Assembly: GCA_003049485.1 (NCBI GenBank)
Contig: PYST01000119.1
Location: 1 to 64,000, forward strand
Source of the DNA: Ophioceras dolichostomum
Lineage: Eukaryota; Ascomycota; Sordariomycetes; Magnaporthales; Ophioceraceae
Reading direction: 5' to 3'
Length of the DNA stretch: 64,000 nucleotides
The notes below the pieces were generated by a model. The model was given only the letters and a program-made list of their open reading frames with translations. It was not told where the DNA came from and did no database searches. Below, one piece after another: positions 35,443 through 45,953 of the stretch (positions are counted from its first letter, which is position 1; each line of letters opens with the position of its first letter). The translations under genes were made by a program, and so were the position numbers.

Positions 35443-37038
35443 GACTTCCATACAAACTTGAGAGCGGCGGAAAGTCTACAGAGGACCTAGGTGAGATATG
35501 CCGAACTTGGATACATAAAGGGGACTCTTGCAGATGCTGAGCGGAGGCGGTGGCGGAGACGTCCTCCTGCGGTCAGTCTGTTGGCAGTGGATGAGAGGAA
35601 GCCTTGCTCGGTTGCCCTTCAAAAAGGCGGTGCAATGCTGCCTCTTGTGTCTCGTTCCGCTTCGGGTATTCGCTATTGGTCTGTGTTCCTATCAATATCA
35701 TCCATCCACCTGCTCCTCCTTCCGTTGTTCTCTTCGAGTCTTCATCAGAATGCCTATCGCCATGTCTCCCCGTATGATGTCTTTGCCAATGATTGAGAGC
35801 AATGTGCCTACCACCCCAATAGCAAGGTTGCTTGGGCTTGCTTGCGTGTAAGCCGAACATCCCCTTGCGGGCCGGCCTCAGGGGCATTCAGGGGGGCGAT
35901 CACGTGATCAAACTTTCCGTTGTGCTGGTGAATCATCAAGCGATGTTGTCGAAGTTGACGATTGGTTTCCTGCCGTTTTTCTACTTCCGATATCGTTCGC
36001 TCGTCTCTGTCGCGTTCGTTTATCTTCGGCTCTTCTTTTTCATCTTGAACCTTTGGCCTGATGTCGGGTGATGATCAGAGTGGCAGGCTGGCAGTGACTC
36101 GATTGCCTGGTAGGTTCTGGTGATATTTTGCCCCTCGCCTCGAAAAGAGCTCCGTGGAAGATTTTATGTTCTTTCTGCCCCAGCCCGTGTTTAGCTGGCT
36201 CTGCAACCCTCCATCATGCAGGCAACATGCAGTTATCTGTAAAAACCACCAACACGACAAACACGACGATTGGGCCACCTCGCATGAAGTTGTGCGACTG
36301 CCGCTGGCGCACACGGACCACAGAGTCTGGCCATGTCTCCCACCACTAAATCCCGTGCGCCGGGCGGACGCTGGTGAGGTGGCAACGCAGACGCAGTCAG
36401 CAGAGAGTGTGGGAGAAGAGAGAAAGGGAGGGTCCAAAGGCGCACGACAGTCGGTCCCGTGAGTCTCATCCCATCCCATCCCATTCCGGGATCATCGGGG
36501 TTTCGCGGGGGATAGCGGGGACAGGGGACTGAGAGCGAGACGATGAGGCTCAAAATACCCCTCTCTTTTCTTTGTATTCCCGTTTCCTTGGGGGCCCGGA
36601 TGGGCGGGATGGGATGAGTGAAGCTTGTCGCGGTTGGCGGCGGCGGCGGGCGAGTTGTACAGACGGGCAGTCGCCATCCCTCATCCGCATCCCCATCCCA
36701 TTTTCGTCTGCGCTGTCACCCCGCCCATCCCATCTCCGTGGGAGGAGGTGGTGCTGTGCTGCTGTCGCCGGTAGTCTGCTGGTAGTCCGCTGGTAGTCTG
36801 CTGGGAGGGAGCTATTGATGGTGGTGGCAATAATAGTTATGTGTTTGATGCCCTCGATACATAAAGCTGGCTTCGGCATCCCCGCCAGCGAATTGGTGAG
36901 GCAAACCTCGTCGGCGATCGTCCATCACCAACCAGTAAATAACCTCATTCCTCGGACGCATATTCGCCAATTTCGCCACCGCTCCAGCGAGGCAAAGAAA
37001 AAGAAAAAGAAAAAAAGGAGGAAAAAATAGGAGTCACC
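35443..37038. other. intergenic region, no gene supported
   Basis: Several overlapping open frames (for example 36075-36479 on the minus strand) but no domain or splice structure. GATGGG-type simple sequence is common near 36.5-36.8 kb. An A/G-rich tract at about 36996-37030 lies just before the microprotein gene and its uORF. Confidence 0.5.
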
Positions 37039-37077
37039 ATGATCAAATCGAATCGTCGAGGCTTCTCATCGAAATGA
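37039..37077 (+). promoter_or_regulatory. upstream ORF overlapping the next start codon
   Basis: Twelve-codon uORF (MIKSNRRGFSSK) whose ATG has a strong context, CACCATGA. Its TGA stop overlaps the ATG of the downstream gene in the arrangement AATGA, so a terminating ribosome sits on the main start. Such an overlap could limit translation or couple it by reinitiation. Confidence 0.5.
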
Positions 37078-37524
37078 TTTACGATAGCATCAACGCCTAT
37101 CATCTCGAGCCGGACGATCTGAGGGAGTTCCTGGAAAGGCTGTTCCCTGACGAGAGCGACAGCATTGAGATCAAGGTCCGTCCCTGGACATCTCTCCCTC
37201 CCGGTTCGTCGGGTCGCACCGAGGCGGACTGGTTTTATTTGGCTGCGACATTGACTTTTTCTTCTTTCTGTTTCTCTCTCACATGCAGAAGCAACCGGGC
37301 TGCAATGAGTTTCGCCTGAAGATCCCGAGGGAACTTTCTGAGGTGAGTCGTCCGCGTATCGCTCCTCCGTCGCGTTCTCTCTCCCCTGCTTGTGCCTCGC
37401 CCTCTTTTTGCATGCTGCACGCTTTCTCCTCGCCCTATTACAGCTTCGACCTGACGCGGACCCCATCTTCTTGCAGGAAGAGCGGGATGAAATCGACGAA
37501 GAGGTTCGCTACGAACCTGCGTAA
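37074..37524 (+). CDS. 67-residue acidic microprotein, 3 exons
   Basis: Exons 37074-37175, 37289-37342 and 37477-37524 are all phase 0. The donors are GTCCGT and GTGAGT, the acceptors ATGCAG and TTGCAG, with pyrimidine tracts before them. The product starts MIYDSINAYHLEPDDLREFLERLF, continues SIEIK/KQPGCNEFRLKIPRELSE and ends EERDEIDEEVRYEPA. It is acidic with no signal peptide or membrane segment. The first half looks helical and the middle strand-like. I do not recognise a family. Three clean introns in so short a frame, with the codon phase kept throughout, argue that it is real. The frame is missed by long-ORF searches. The single Cys gives no metal-site hint. Confidence 0.7.
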
Positions 37525-38560
37525 AAACTTCTGGCCGTGACAAAGGAGAGTCGCTGCGCGCTGGACATCTGGAGGCAGTGGATTGGCGGGCTTCTTTGGC
37601 AGAACGAATGGACAAGATTGTCCGCCCTTTCTTTTCTTTTTGGCACTGTAGGTGGTCGCTTATCCGGCCGGTTTTATGTCTTCGCGTGTCAGGCAGGACA
37701 GGCCAGGGGCTGCAATGTATTGTAATGTGTTTGTACTGTACCTGGCACCGCGTTGTCTACTGCGCACGGTATATTACCCCGGAAAGCACACGCTAATTGG
37801 TCGGGAATACACTACCAAGGATAACACATTACATTACAGGCTCTGGGACAGGTCGTGTACTGACTGCTAGGGGATGTGTGTCAGGCATTGGGCACCAATC
37901 CTTGCACTCTGTGCGCGTGGGCCAAACAATGGGCGACACGGATTAGCAATATCGTTACTCAATTCATACTCTTTTTCTATGATCTCATGAGCTGCAGAAT
38001 ATTGGCTGCGAGGAAGAGGCCGCCGTCGCCCTGTTCTGGTGGCTGCGGGAATCGACGGCCTTTGGGGCTGCGCCTCCACCAATTTCTACCTGACCGGACC
38101 CGACCGGGCTGAAGCGCAGCTTGCGCACTCACACCTAGGCCCTCCCTGAAGCCGCTGTCCCGCATTCCTGGGGTCTTGTTGGTTCGCCAAATTCTCGCAT
38201 CAGCAGTTAACTCGAGGACCCCTTTACTCTACATTCATCCCCGAGGCTCAGACGCATCGTGATGTCCTTGCCATTTCCCCCGCAGTGCCTGCTGGTTGCC
38301 TCGTTTTCGAATTGGGTACAGCCGATTGATTGTCGCCGCCCAAACAAGCCCACTGAGGCTCTTGATCGCCGAATCGGACACAAGTTGGCCCATTATTGGC
38401 CGGCAGCCGGCTTGCCCGTCCGACAGTCTTAGGAGATTTATCACTAGAGCATCAGGCCCTCTTCATCTGCTCGTGTCTTGGTCTGGCAACCGGCCAACCT
38501 CACTCCTCTTTCTTCAACGTCTATCTGATCCTTCTAGGGTCGGCGCCTCGAGCATCGAAA
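37525..38560. other. intergenic region holding MITE copy 1
   Basis: Apart from the MITE at 37703-37847, no gene or clear regulatory site was seen between the microprotein gene and the CorA-like gene. Confidence 0.6.
37703..37847. mobile_element. MITE-like element, copy 1
   Basis: About 145 bp with imperfect terminal inverted repeats: the left end begins CCAGGGGCTGCAATGTATTG and the right end, on the other strand, begins CCCAGAGCCTGTAATGTAAT. It is flanked on both sides by ACAGG (37698-37702 and 37848-37852), a 5-bp target duplication. The interior is related along its length to the copy at 40251-40404. No coding capacity. Superfamily not assigned. Confidence 0.78.
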
Positions 38561-41044
38561 ATGGCAGATGGCAGGGATGACCAAGTCCTGAAGCAGTTCG
38601 GTGGGCTGCTGTCTGCTGCTAGCCCGAGGGCATATCCCACCAATATATCTGCCACCTACAAGTCCGCGTCTGCGCTTGAGTCTTACAACAACCGACTCAG
38701 AAAAGGCGAGAAGGCCAACTTTGTGCCAAACAACACGAAGTGGGCTGTCCTGCTCTGGGATTTACCCGACAACAGCGATGGTTCGCATTACCTGCCCCTG
38801 AGTCTGCCCCTGAGCCTGCCCCTATTTCTCTCGTGCTGGTACTAGAGCCTCCTCCTCGGAACCCCTGAATAGTGCTGATATCTCTTGGTGATCGACTTAC
38901 AGAGTTTTGTCGGCTTGAAATATCTGAATTGGGGCCGCTGGCGGCCGCAATGAGCATCAAGAATGCAGACCCGCGGTGCAGATTTATGTGCGTGATCGAC
39001 GGGTCGTCATCATCCTTCCTCCGTGTAGGCCTTGTCACGGCATCTAATATCATCTCTCTCCTCATTGTGCAGTTTCATCCAGACGCTCAGCTCGCGGGGA
39101 CCACTTCGCTGCTCTCTTGACCAGCTCGCACACATCCTAACTTATCACCAAGTGATGCCCTCCATCCTGGACTTCTGCTTCGAGTTCCGCAAGAGGGGGG
39201 ACCCGGTCACCACAAATTGGCTCCGGATAGACGACACGCTTCCGAGCCAAGGGGTTGCAGTACAGCAGCAAGTACCCCGGAGCCTTGGGCGATCGGGGAT
39301 GCGAATCCAACACTGCTTCAACATCATGGCCTTCGAGTGGGACGACAGCAAAGAGGACAAGGACAAGTGGCCCCTGTTAAGGCACATCACCGCCTACCAC
39401 TCCTTCGATATCGAGGAGGGAAGAGCCCTGTGGCTCTTGATCAAGGGTGACACGCTGATCCGTGACCGAGTCACTTTCTCTCCCAAGTCCGGCCTTGGCA
39501 CGTCGCCGACGACGCAAGAATCGTTCAGGGCTACCCTCAAGACTCACATGCAGATCCTGGAGTGGTGCACCGAGAACTGGGGCGAGTTCATCGAGTTCTT
39601 CGAAGCGAAAACACGAAAGCACTCTACGGTAGCTAGGCACGCGCCCGTTGACGACCTCGCAGAGGCGGCTCAGAAGTGGGAAATCCAGGCCATGCGGCGC
39701 CCACTGGTGTTCGACCCTCCGAAGAGCCCGTCCCGCGTGATGACGGGCCTGTCCAAGGCTTCCCGGGCTTTCAGCAGCCTCTCCAAGATGACCCGGAGGA
39801 CAACTGGTCACCCTGCTACAGGGGATGACCACGCCGAGCCCACCGCCAAAGATGGTGCGACCCCTGAGGAAGACGCCGAGGAGGCCAAGAAGAGAGAGAA
39901 GCTGAAGAACCCCTTCTTCGACGAGATCATCAAATTCGAGGACCGACAGCTCATTGACCGCCTGGCCGGAGAGCTCGAGACGGCGTCCCAAGTCATCAAC
40001 GAGAACCTCAAGATACTGGGAGGGCTCAAGGATCGCTATCTCAACTTGGTGCAGACCAAGGACGCGTGTAGGGGCTTCGCTAGCGACGTGGCCGACTTTG
40101 TACAACAGATCAACGTCTTGGAAAGCGATCTCAACACACGCGCGAGCCGGATCAGGGGGCTCGCTCGGCGGTTGGAGAAGGACGAGGCAGTGGTAAGTCT
40201 TAAACAAACCCCAATCGTCTTCACTGCTATCATCACCACCATCTTAAGGACCAGGACCTGCAATGTAGTATTGTAATACGTTTTGTATTGTATCTGGTAC
40301 TGCGTGATCTGCCGTGTACGCTAGACGACCACGTTAAGCACATGCGGATAGGTGGGAAATACAATACAAAGGACAATACATTACATTACATTGCAAGCCC
40401 TGTCAAGGACCCACGCTAACACGCATACTTCTGCTCCCTCGTTGCAGTTCAAAGATGCACTCGAATATAGGAACATGGTCGTCGGCGTCAAGTACGCCCT
40501 CGCGGCGAAGAAGTCGTCGGACATTATGGAGCTGTATTCCGAGAAGATGCACGAGATCGCGGCCAAGACCGAGGACAAGACGGTCTCGATGCATGTCATC
40601 ACCGTTCTCGGTCTACTATTCCTTCCGGGGACGTTCGTTTCGGTAGGCAGAGCTCTCCCCTTATTTCTCTCCCCCAATTACTCTCCCCTATTTCCCTCCC
40701 CCTATTTCCCTCCCCCTATTTCTTTTCTCTCTCTCTCTCTCTCTTTCTCTCTCGCCTTGGCCCGGAACAGAAGGACAGCTCTGAAAACTTAAACTGACAC
40801 ATTCTTTATGGCTGGATTTGTATAGACCCTCATCAGCAGCTCGATCTTCGACTTCGACGCCAACCCCGACGGCAGCAACCTCGGCGACTGGCGCGTGCGC
40901 TTGGCCGCTCTCAAAATCTTCCTCCTTCTGTGCATTTTGCTCATGGCCTTCACAGTCCCGATCTGGTGGATCGTTTACAAGATGCGGCCGAAGGACAGCA
41001 GCTCGTTCCGGGTGATGACGGCCTGGTCTGGCACGCAAGCGTAA
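38561..41044 (+). CDS. CorA-like membrane protein, 5 exons
   Basis: Fungal protein with a CorA-like C-terminal domain of 612 residues. Exons are 38561-38780, 38903-38987, 39073-40192, 40448-40642 and 40826-41044; phases close at each join, although the first donor (GTTCGC) is weak. The N-terminal half is soluble and carries the block CRFIFIQTLSSRGPLRCS followed by LAHILTYHQVMPSILDFCFEF, typical of these proteins. A charged coiled coil with RLAGELETASQVINENLKILGGLKDRYLNLV precedes two membrane segments, VITVLGLLFLPGTFVST and FLLLCILLMAFTVPIWWIVYK, joined by ISSSIFDFD. The Gly-Met-Asn motif of true CorA magnesium channels is not present, so magnesium transport should not be assumed. The third intron carries a MITE. 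A kinase-vWA gene follows on the same strand, 1.2 kb away. Confidence 0.85.
40251..40404. mobile_element. MITE-like element, copy 2, inside an intron of the CorA-like gene
   Basis: About 154 bp. The left end begins CCAGGACCTGCAATGTAGTA and the right end, on the other strand, reads GACAGGGCTTGCAATGTAAT. AAGGA flanks both sides (40246-40250 and 40405-40409). The interior matches copy 1 at many positions, for example AAGCACA and GGGAAATACA. Taking away the element and one target copy would cut the 255-nt intron to 96 nt, a normal size for this gene. Confidence 0.82.
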
Positions 41045-42230
41045 ACATTGTAGATCTGATTGGAAGAGCGCGTTGATTTCTTTTGTCCTTCTTCCATCCC
41101 GTTTCTCTCATTATCTGTTTAATTCTTTCTTTTTTCAAGACGCCCCTGTTTTTCCGTCATTCACTGTTTGCCTTTAATGTTGAGCGAGCGAGCTTTTGAT
41201 GATGACGACTTTACGATGGAACCACGACTGATGATAACTCTCACGTTCAAATTCGAGCCTTTCCAACTCTACATGCCTTGTTTTCTAGATTTCTCATGGC
41301 GACTAACCGAACAAAAAGAAGAGGACAAAAGACATTCCCTCAATTTACTCGCTCGCCTGTGTTGATGCCCAACGCAGATCAACAAATACTATCGGAAAGA
41401 AAAGGAGAAGGGAAAACAGGGAAAAGGCCAATCCTCACTCAGCCTTACCTCTAAAGTGGAAAATCTCCCACACCAAAATGTATGCCGAAAGAATCAGCCC
41501 CAGGAGAGCGGCGTGTTTCGAGCTCCGCGTTTCCCCACCCACCCTCCAATACGAATGGGAGCACAAGTGCTAGGGCGGCCATTTCGGGAGGAAAGGGAGG
41601 GTAGGGCAGGCTCTGGCAAAAAATTGGCACCTGTCTGGCGTGCGAACCTTGCGGCTGGGGCCGTCCCATCGTTCGAGTACCTATTCTCCAGTCCTCCAGT
41701 CCCGAGTCCTTCGCTTCATGCAGCACAACACAAGCACCGCAGCGAATGCTTGGCCCGCAGCCCCCAACGTCCACAACCGCCGAGCTTGTTTTTTTTGGTC
41801 GGGAGGGTGGTCAGCTATCACGCCAATGGCGAGACTCTCCCACACTCCATCATTTCGAGGGGAAATGCGTACACCACCAAACCCAATATGGAACACCCCT
41901 CACACACACTTCCCTACTGCCGTCTCCGACCAGCTCGGTCGGGCTGTTTGTTGGCATGGAATGCCGCTGTCTCCCAACATCTTCTTGCCACCATGAGGGG
42001 CTTTTCTTGCTTGCCTGCCTTCCTCACTTTCTTTCCCCTTCCCTCTCATCAGTCCATCATTGCAACTATTTAATCATCCCTCAATCCTTGATGCTTGCTC
42101 GTCAACATTAATTTTGCGGTATTATCACCTTCGAGTTGCTCGTCCAAGTCGCCCTCCCGACAAATTACAGCACACGGTCTCCCGAGGTCAGGCTGAGAGG
42201 CCCGCCCAGTCCCGTCCGCCGATCATCGCA
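41045..42230. other. intergenic leader of the kinase-vWA gene
   Basis: Contains the CorA-like 3' UTR and a CT-rich upstream region. A 205-codon frame at 41456-42073 starts with GTG and has no domain; I take it as chance. Confidence 0.6.
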
Positions 42231-45200
42231 ATGGATGACTTAACTGGAGGGCTCAAGAATCTACTGAAGAGGAGGAACACCTCAGACGATGCCGAATCCG
42301 AACCAAAACGGAAACAGGTCGATCGGCGACCAGTGGTCCAATTTACAGCTTATATCGACGAGACGAAGCAGAAGTACAGAGGCCGCAACGGATTGGGCGA
42401 AGTCGTGCATTTCGTCCCGTACGCCGCTCTCGAGAAATACTGGAAGAACTCCGCAATCACCGAGGTCTGCAATTCCTACAAGCCCTACTTGTCCAACCGG
42501 TTCGACGCGATCCGAAAGAACTCGCTCCGGATCTTCTCCATCCTCGTTTACCTCGACAAGGCGGAATACCACGACGCCTTCCTCCAGTACGGCTTTGGGG
42601 ACAAGCATCTCCCTTTCGAGGAGGCACCCCCTAAGCTGAGCGCCCCGGTCTACAAGGAGCTCTTCGACGGCATCTCCGAGCACCAGTGGACGTTCTGTCC
42701 GCTCACCGTGGACAGGTCCATCCTCGTCGGCATCAAGCTAGGGCCCCGGCACATCCTGCCCTTCTTCGACGTGAGGACGATCAGTGATGGCCGATCTTCG
42801 ACCTCGCTGGTTGAAAAGGTCTGCATATTTGAAGACTGCATCGAGATGGACAAGAAGGCAAGTCAGGCCGTACTCACGGATGGCCGTGGTCACAAGTAGC
42901 GAAGGCCTAATCTAACGCTCTTGTCAACATGTAGGATCGACGGCCCAAGCCAAAAGTCTTAGTCGTGAAACGGTACTTCAAGGATACGCATCGACAGATG
43001 CACGCCAACGAGACCAAAGCGCTCGAGACGCTGCACAGCAGCAAGAACGAGCACATCGTCGCCTACTACGGGTCCTTCATCCAGAAGGGCACGTTCAAGG
43101 ATGATGGGACACAGGAGCATCCGGACTCCTACAACCTGCTCCTTCAGTACGCAGATGGGGGCAACCTTCGCGACTTCTTGCGGACCAGGCCTCCTCCCGA
43201 GTCCGCGGAGCACGCCAGGCAGTTCTGGAGGAGCCTGTTCAAGACTTTTGAGGGCCTACATCACGTCCACCAGGTTCAGATCAGAGAGAAGGACTCGGAT
43301 GATTATCGAGGGTAACTACTACCTACCAAGCTATTTACGAGGCCATCCCCATGTCCTCGTCACCCTTTCATCGCCCACCTGACCCAGTAGGGCCAGCACT
43401 ACTCCTGAGTGTACGAATTCCTAAAAGCAGTTGAGTACCCTATTAGCTGACCATGATTATTCTCCTCGAAAAGGATCCATCAAGATATTAAGCCCGACAA
43501 CATTCTGCTCGAGAAGATGGCCCCTCCAGCCTCGCACTTTGAATTCTCACCGTTGCTCGCCGACTTCGGGCACAGCTACATCGGCGTGGCACCAGAGAAC
43601 ACGGATAACGAGGATGACGATTTCGGAGTCGACAAGCACGGGAACCAGATTTACAGTAAGCTCTTCTTCCTACACACTCTCGGCTCCTCACATGGATGGC
43701 AGACGGATAAGGTACTAACATTGTGACAATGCTCGCAAAACAACAGGTGCCCCTGAATGCACCCACTACGCGAAATACATGCGAGACGCCCCCAACAACA
43801 TCACCTGGCAAGCCGACATTTTCGCGATGGGCTGCGTCGTCAGCGAGGCCGCTGTCTGGTTGGCGTTCGGCCCTTCCGGCATCCAAGAATATTGGTACCT
43901 CCGCGTCGGGGCGACCGACCTAATCGAGGGCCTCAAGAGCTCAGGCCGGAGCGGCTGCTTCCATAACGGCACGGGCCGGCTCGCCTGCGTGGCCGAGATG
44001 CACAACAGAGTCCGCGAGGCCTGTCACGCAGACGATCTGCTCACGCCGGGAGTGCTAGAGCTCATCGAGAGCCACATGCTGCTACCGCAGTCGAGCAAGC
44101 GCTATTCGGCGCGCGAGGTCAACGAGAAGTTCAAGCAGCTGCAAGGGTGGGCGCGCGTCTCGTCGGCCGTGTCATCGACGGCGTCGGCGGTGACGTCCAC
44201 TGTCTCGACGGTCACTGGCTTTGCGGGCAGGGCCTCGAAGTTCATCCCGATCCCAATGATGCGTCAGACCTCCGCCAGCAGCAGCAGCAAGAAGGATAAG
44301 ACGCGACCGATAGTGACCACCACGGCCATACCGGTGTCGGAGCTCAGATCGCCTGTCTCAGACGACATGACGGGCACAACAGTCGGCTCTTCTCCAGGCT
44401 CGCCCGCCACCACGACGGGGGACAGCGATATCCCACCAGGAGGCAGAAGCCCCAAACTCCCTACCCGACCTGGCCCGAGCCCCATCCAGCCCACCGACAC
44501 ATGCGCTAGCAGACGCCACTCCGAGCCAACCCCCCTTGCACAAGACGGCTTCAGCCCATCAGAGCAGCAACAGAACCACTCTCTCACCGTCCCGACGCTT
44601 TACACCATCCCTGCCAACTCTACCTCCCAAACTTCCCTCCACTCCGATGCAGGTTCCATACACTCCGTCCGCTCCAACATCTCCAACATCTCCAACCTCT
44701 CCACCTTATCCTCCTACGACCCTACATCCCGCCCACCCCCCTTCACAATCGCCCAAGCAGGCGAGTGGCGCAGGAAGTACAAAAAGAACGAGGTTTTTGA
44801 GAAGGCAGACAGCGAGGTGCACAACACGGTGCGTACGCTGCAGGCCAACCTCCGCGGGCGCCACCATCTGTTCTACATCGACAACGGGATGTCGATGGCG
44901 GCCCACAAGGACGCCGTTGAGGAGGCATTCCAGAACCTGGCGTACGTGGTCAAGTACCGCCCGGGCTGGGACGAACGACAAGGGAAGAAGAAAGGAGGCG
45001 GAGAGACGGGGCTGATCGAGCTCGAGTTCGCGTCGACGGTCGGCGAGGACGATCCGCTCCGGAGCTCTTCGGTAGACGGCAGCGGCAGGGCGGTGGCGAC
45101 GACTAAGCTAGTAGAGGCGCTGAGGGGCGTGCGGTACGAGCTGATTGGCGGGATCAGGCAGGAGAGGTTCGGGAGGCTGGTCGACGAGGTGTTGCTGCCG

Positions 45201-45953
45201 AAGCTGGAGCTGGGGGCGGTAGGAGCAGGGCCATCCGCGTCGTCGTCGGCAATGGCTTCGCCGGCGTTGTTGCAAGTCGAGGGCGGGGAGTTCGACGGCC
45301 TGTCTTTCCATGGGGGTGGCCAGCAGCAATACCAGCACCAGCAGCACCAGCTTCTCCTGCTGCCGCAACAGCGCACACGCGGGTCCACCTTGCCGTCGTC
45401 GTTTTTCTCAGTCGGTGGTAGTGGTAGTGGAGGTGGCGGTGGCGAGTCGTCATCGCAATTGAGCGAGGAGAAGAAGAAGAAGAAAGCGGATGAGCATCAG
45501 AAGGCGAAAAAGAAGAACAGGCCTTCCGAGTGGACGGTCATCGTGTTCACGGATGGGCTGTGGGGGAACATGCGGGATCACGTCCGGAGGCTTGTGGAGG
45601 GGATGAGGGAGCGGGGCGTCGGTCGCACGCGGGTTACGGTGCAGTTGTTGAGGTTTGGCCATAGCGAGGATGGAGAGAGGAATCTGAGGGAGTTGGTTGA
45701 GTTTGCTAGGTCGCCGACGACGGCATTGAACTGGTAAGTGATTTTTATCTCCTCTGTCCCCCTCACCCTTTTCTTGGCCGAACTCATCGTAGGCTGCGTG
45801 AGCGAATGGATAACTACCTAGCTGTCTGACTGACGGACTGACTAACTGGATATAACATGTAGGGACATCCTCGACACACGGCCTGTGACTGGCGACGTTT
45901 GCGAGATGCTGATCGGGAGGATCAATGAGGATCGAGACTCGATCGAGGTATAA
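42231..45953 (+). CDS. large protein kinase with C-terminal vWA-like domain, 5 exons, one GC-AG intron
   Basis: Read as 1087 residues from exons 42231-42857, 42935-43311, 43474-43655, 43747-45733 and 45863-45953. The first intron uses a GC donor (AAG/GCAAGT); phase closes at all joins. Residues 1-180 form an N-terminal region (from VVQFTAYIDETKQKYRG) without a family I can name. The kinase domain covers about 190-530: VLVVKRYF (ATP-binding Lys), a Glu-containing helix region, the catalytic loop HQDIKPDN in place of HRDLKPxN, LLADFGHSY (DFG), SAPE at the activation-segment end and DIFAMGCVVSEAA. The Gly-rich loop is poorly conserved. A Ser/Thr/Pro linker follows at about 550-730. The last 320 residues look like a von Willebrand A-type fold: HLFYIDNGMSM, a MIDAS-like DxGxS, then EWTVIVFTDGLWG. 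Catalytic Lys, Asp, Asn and DFG are present, so activity is plausible. Role unknown. Confidence 0.86.

Noticed and set aside
38561..41044. Calling the CorA-like gene a magnesium transporter
   Set aside because: The Gly-Met-Asn motif of CorA channels is absent, so transport cannot be claimed.
41456..42073. 205-codon frame before the kinase gene
   Set aside because: GTG start, no domain, in the CT-rich leader.
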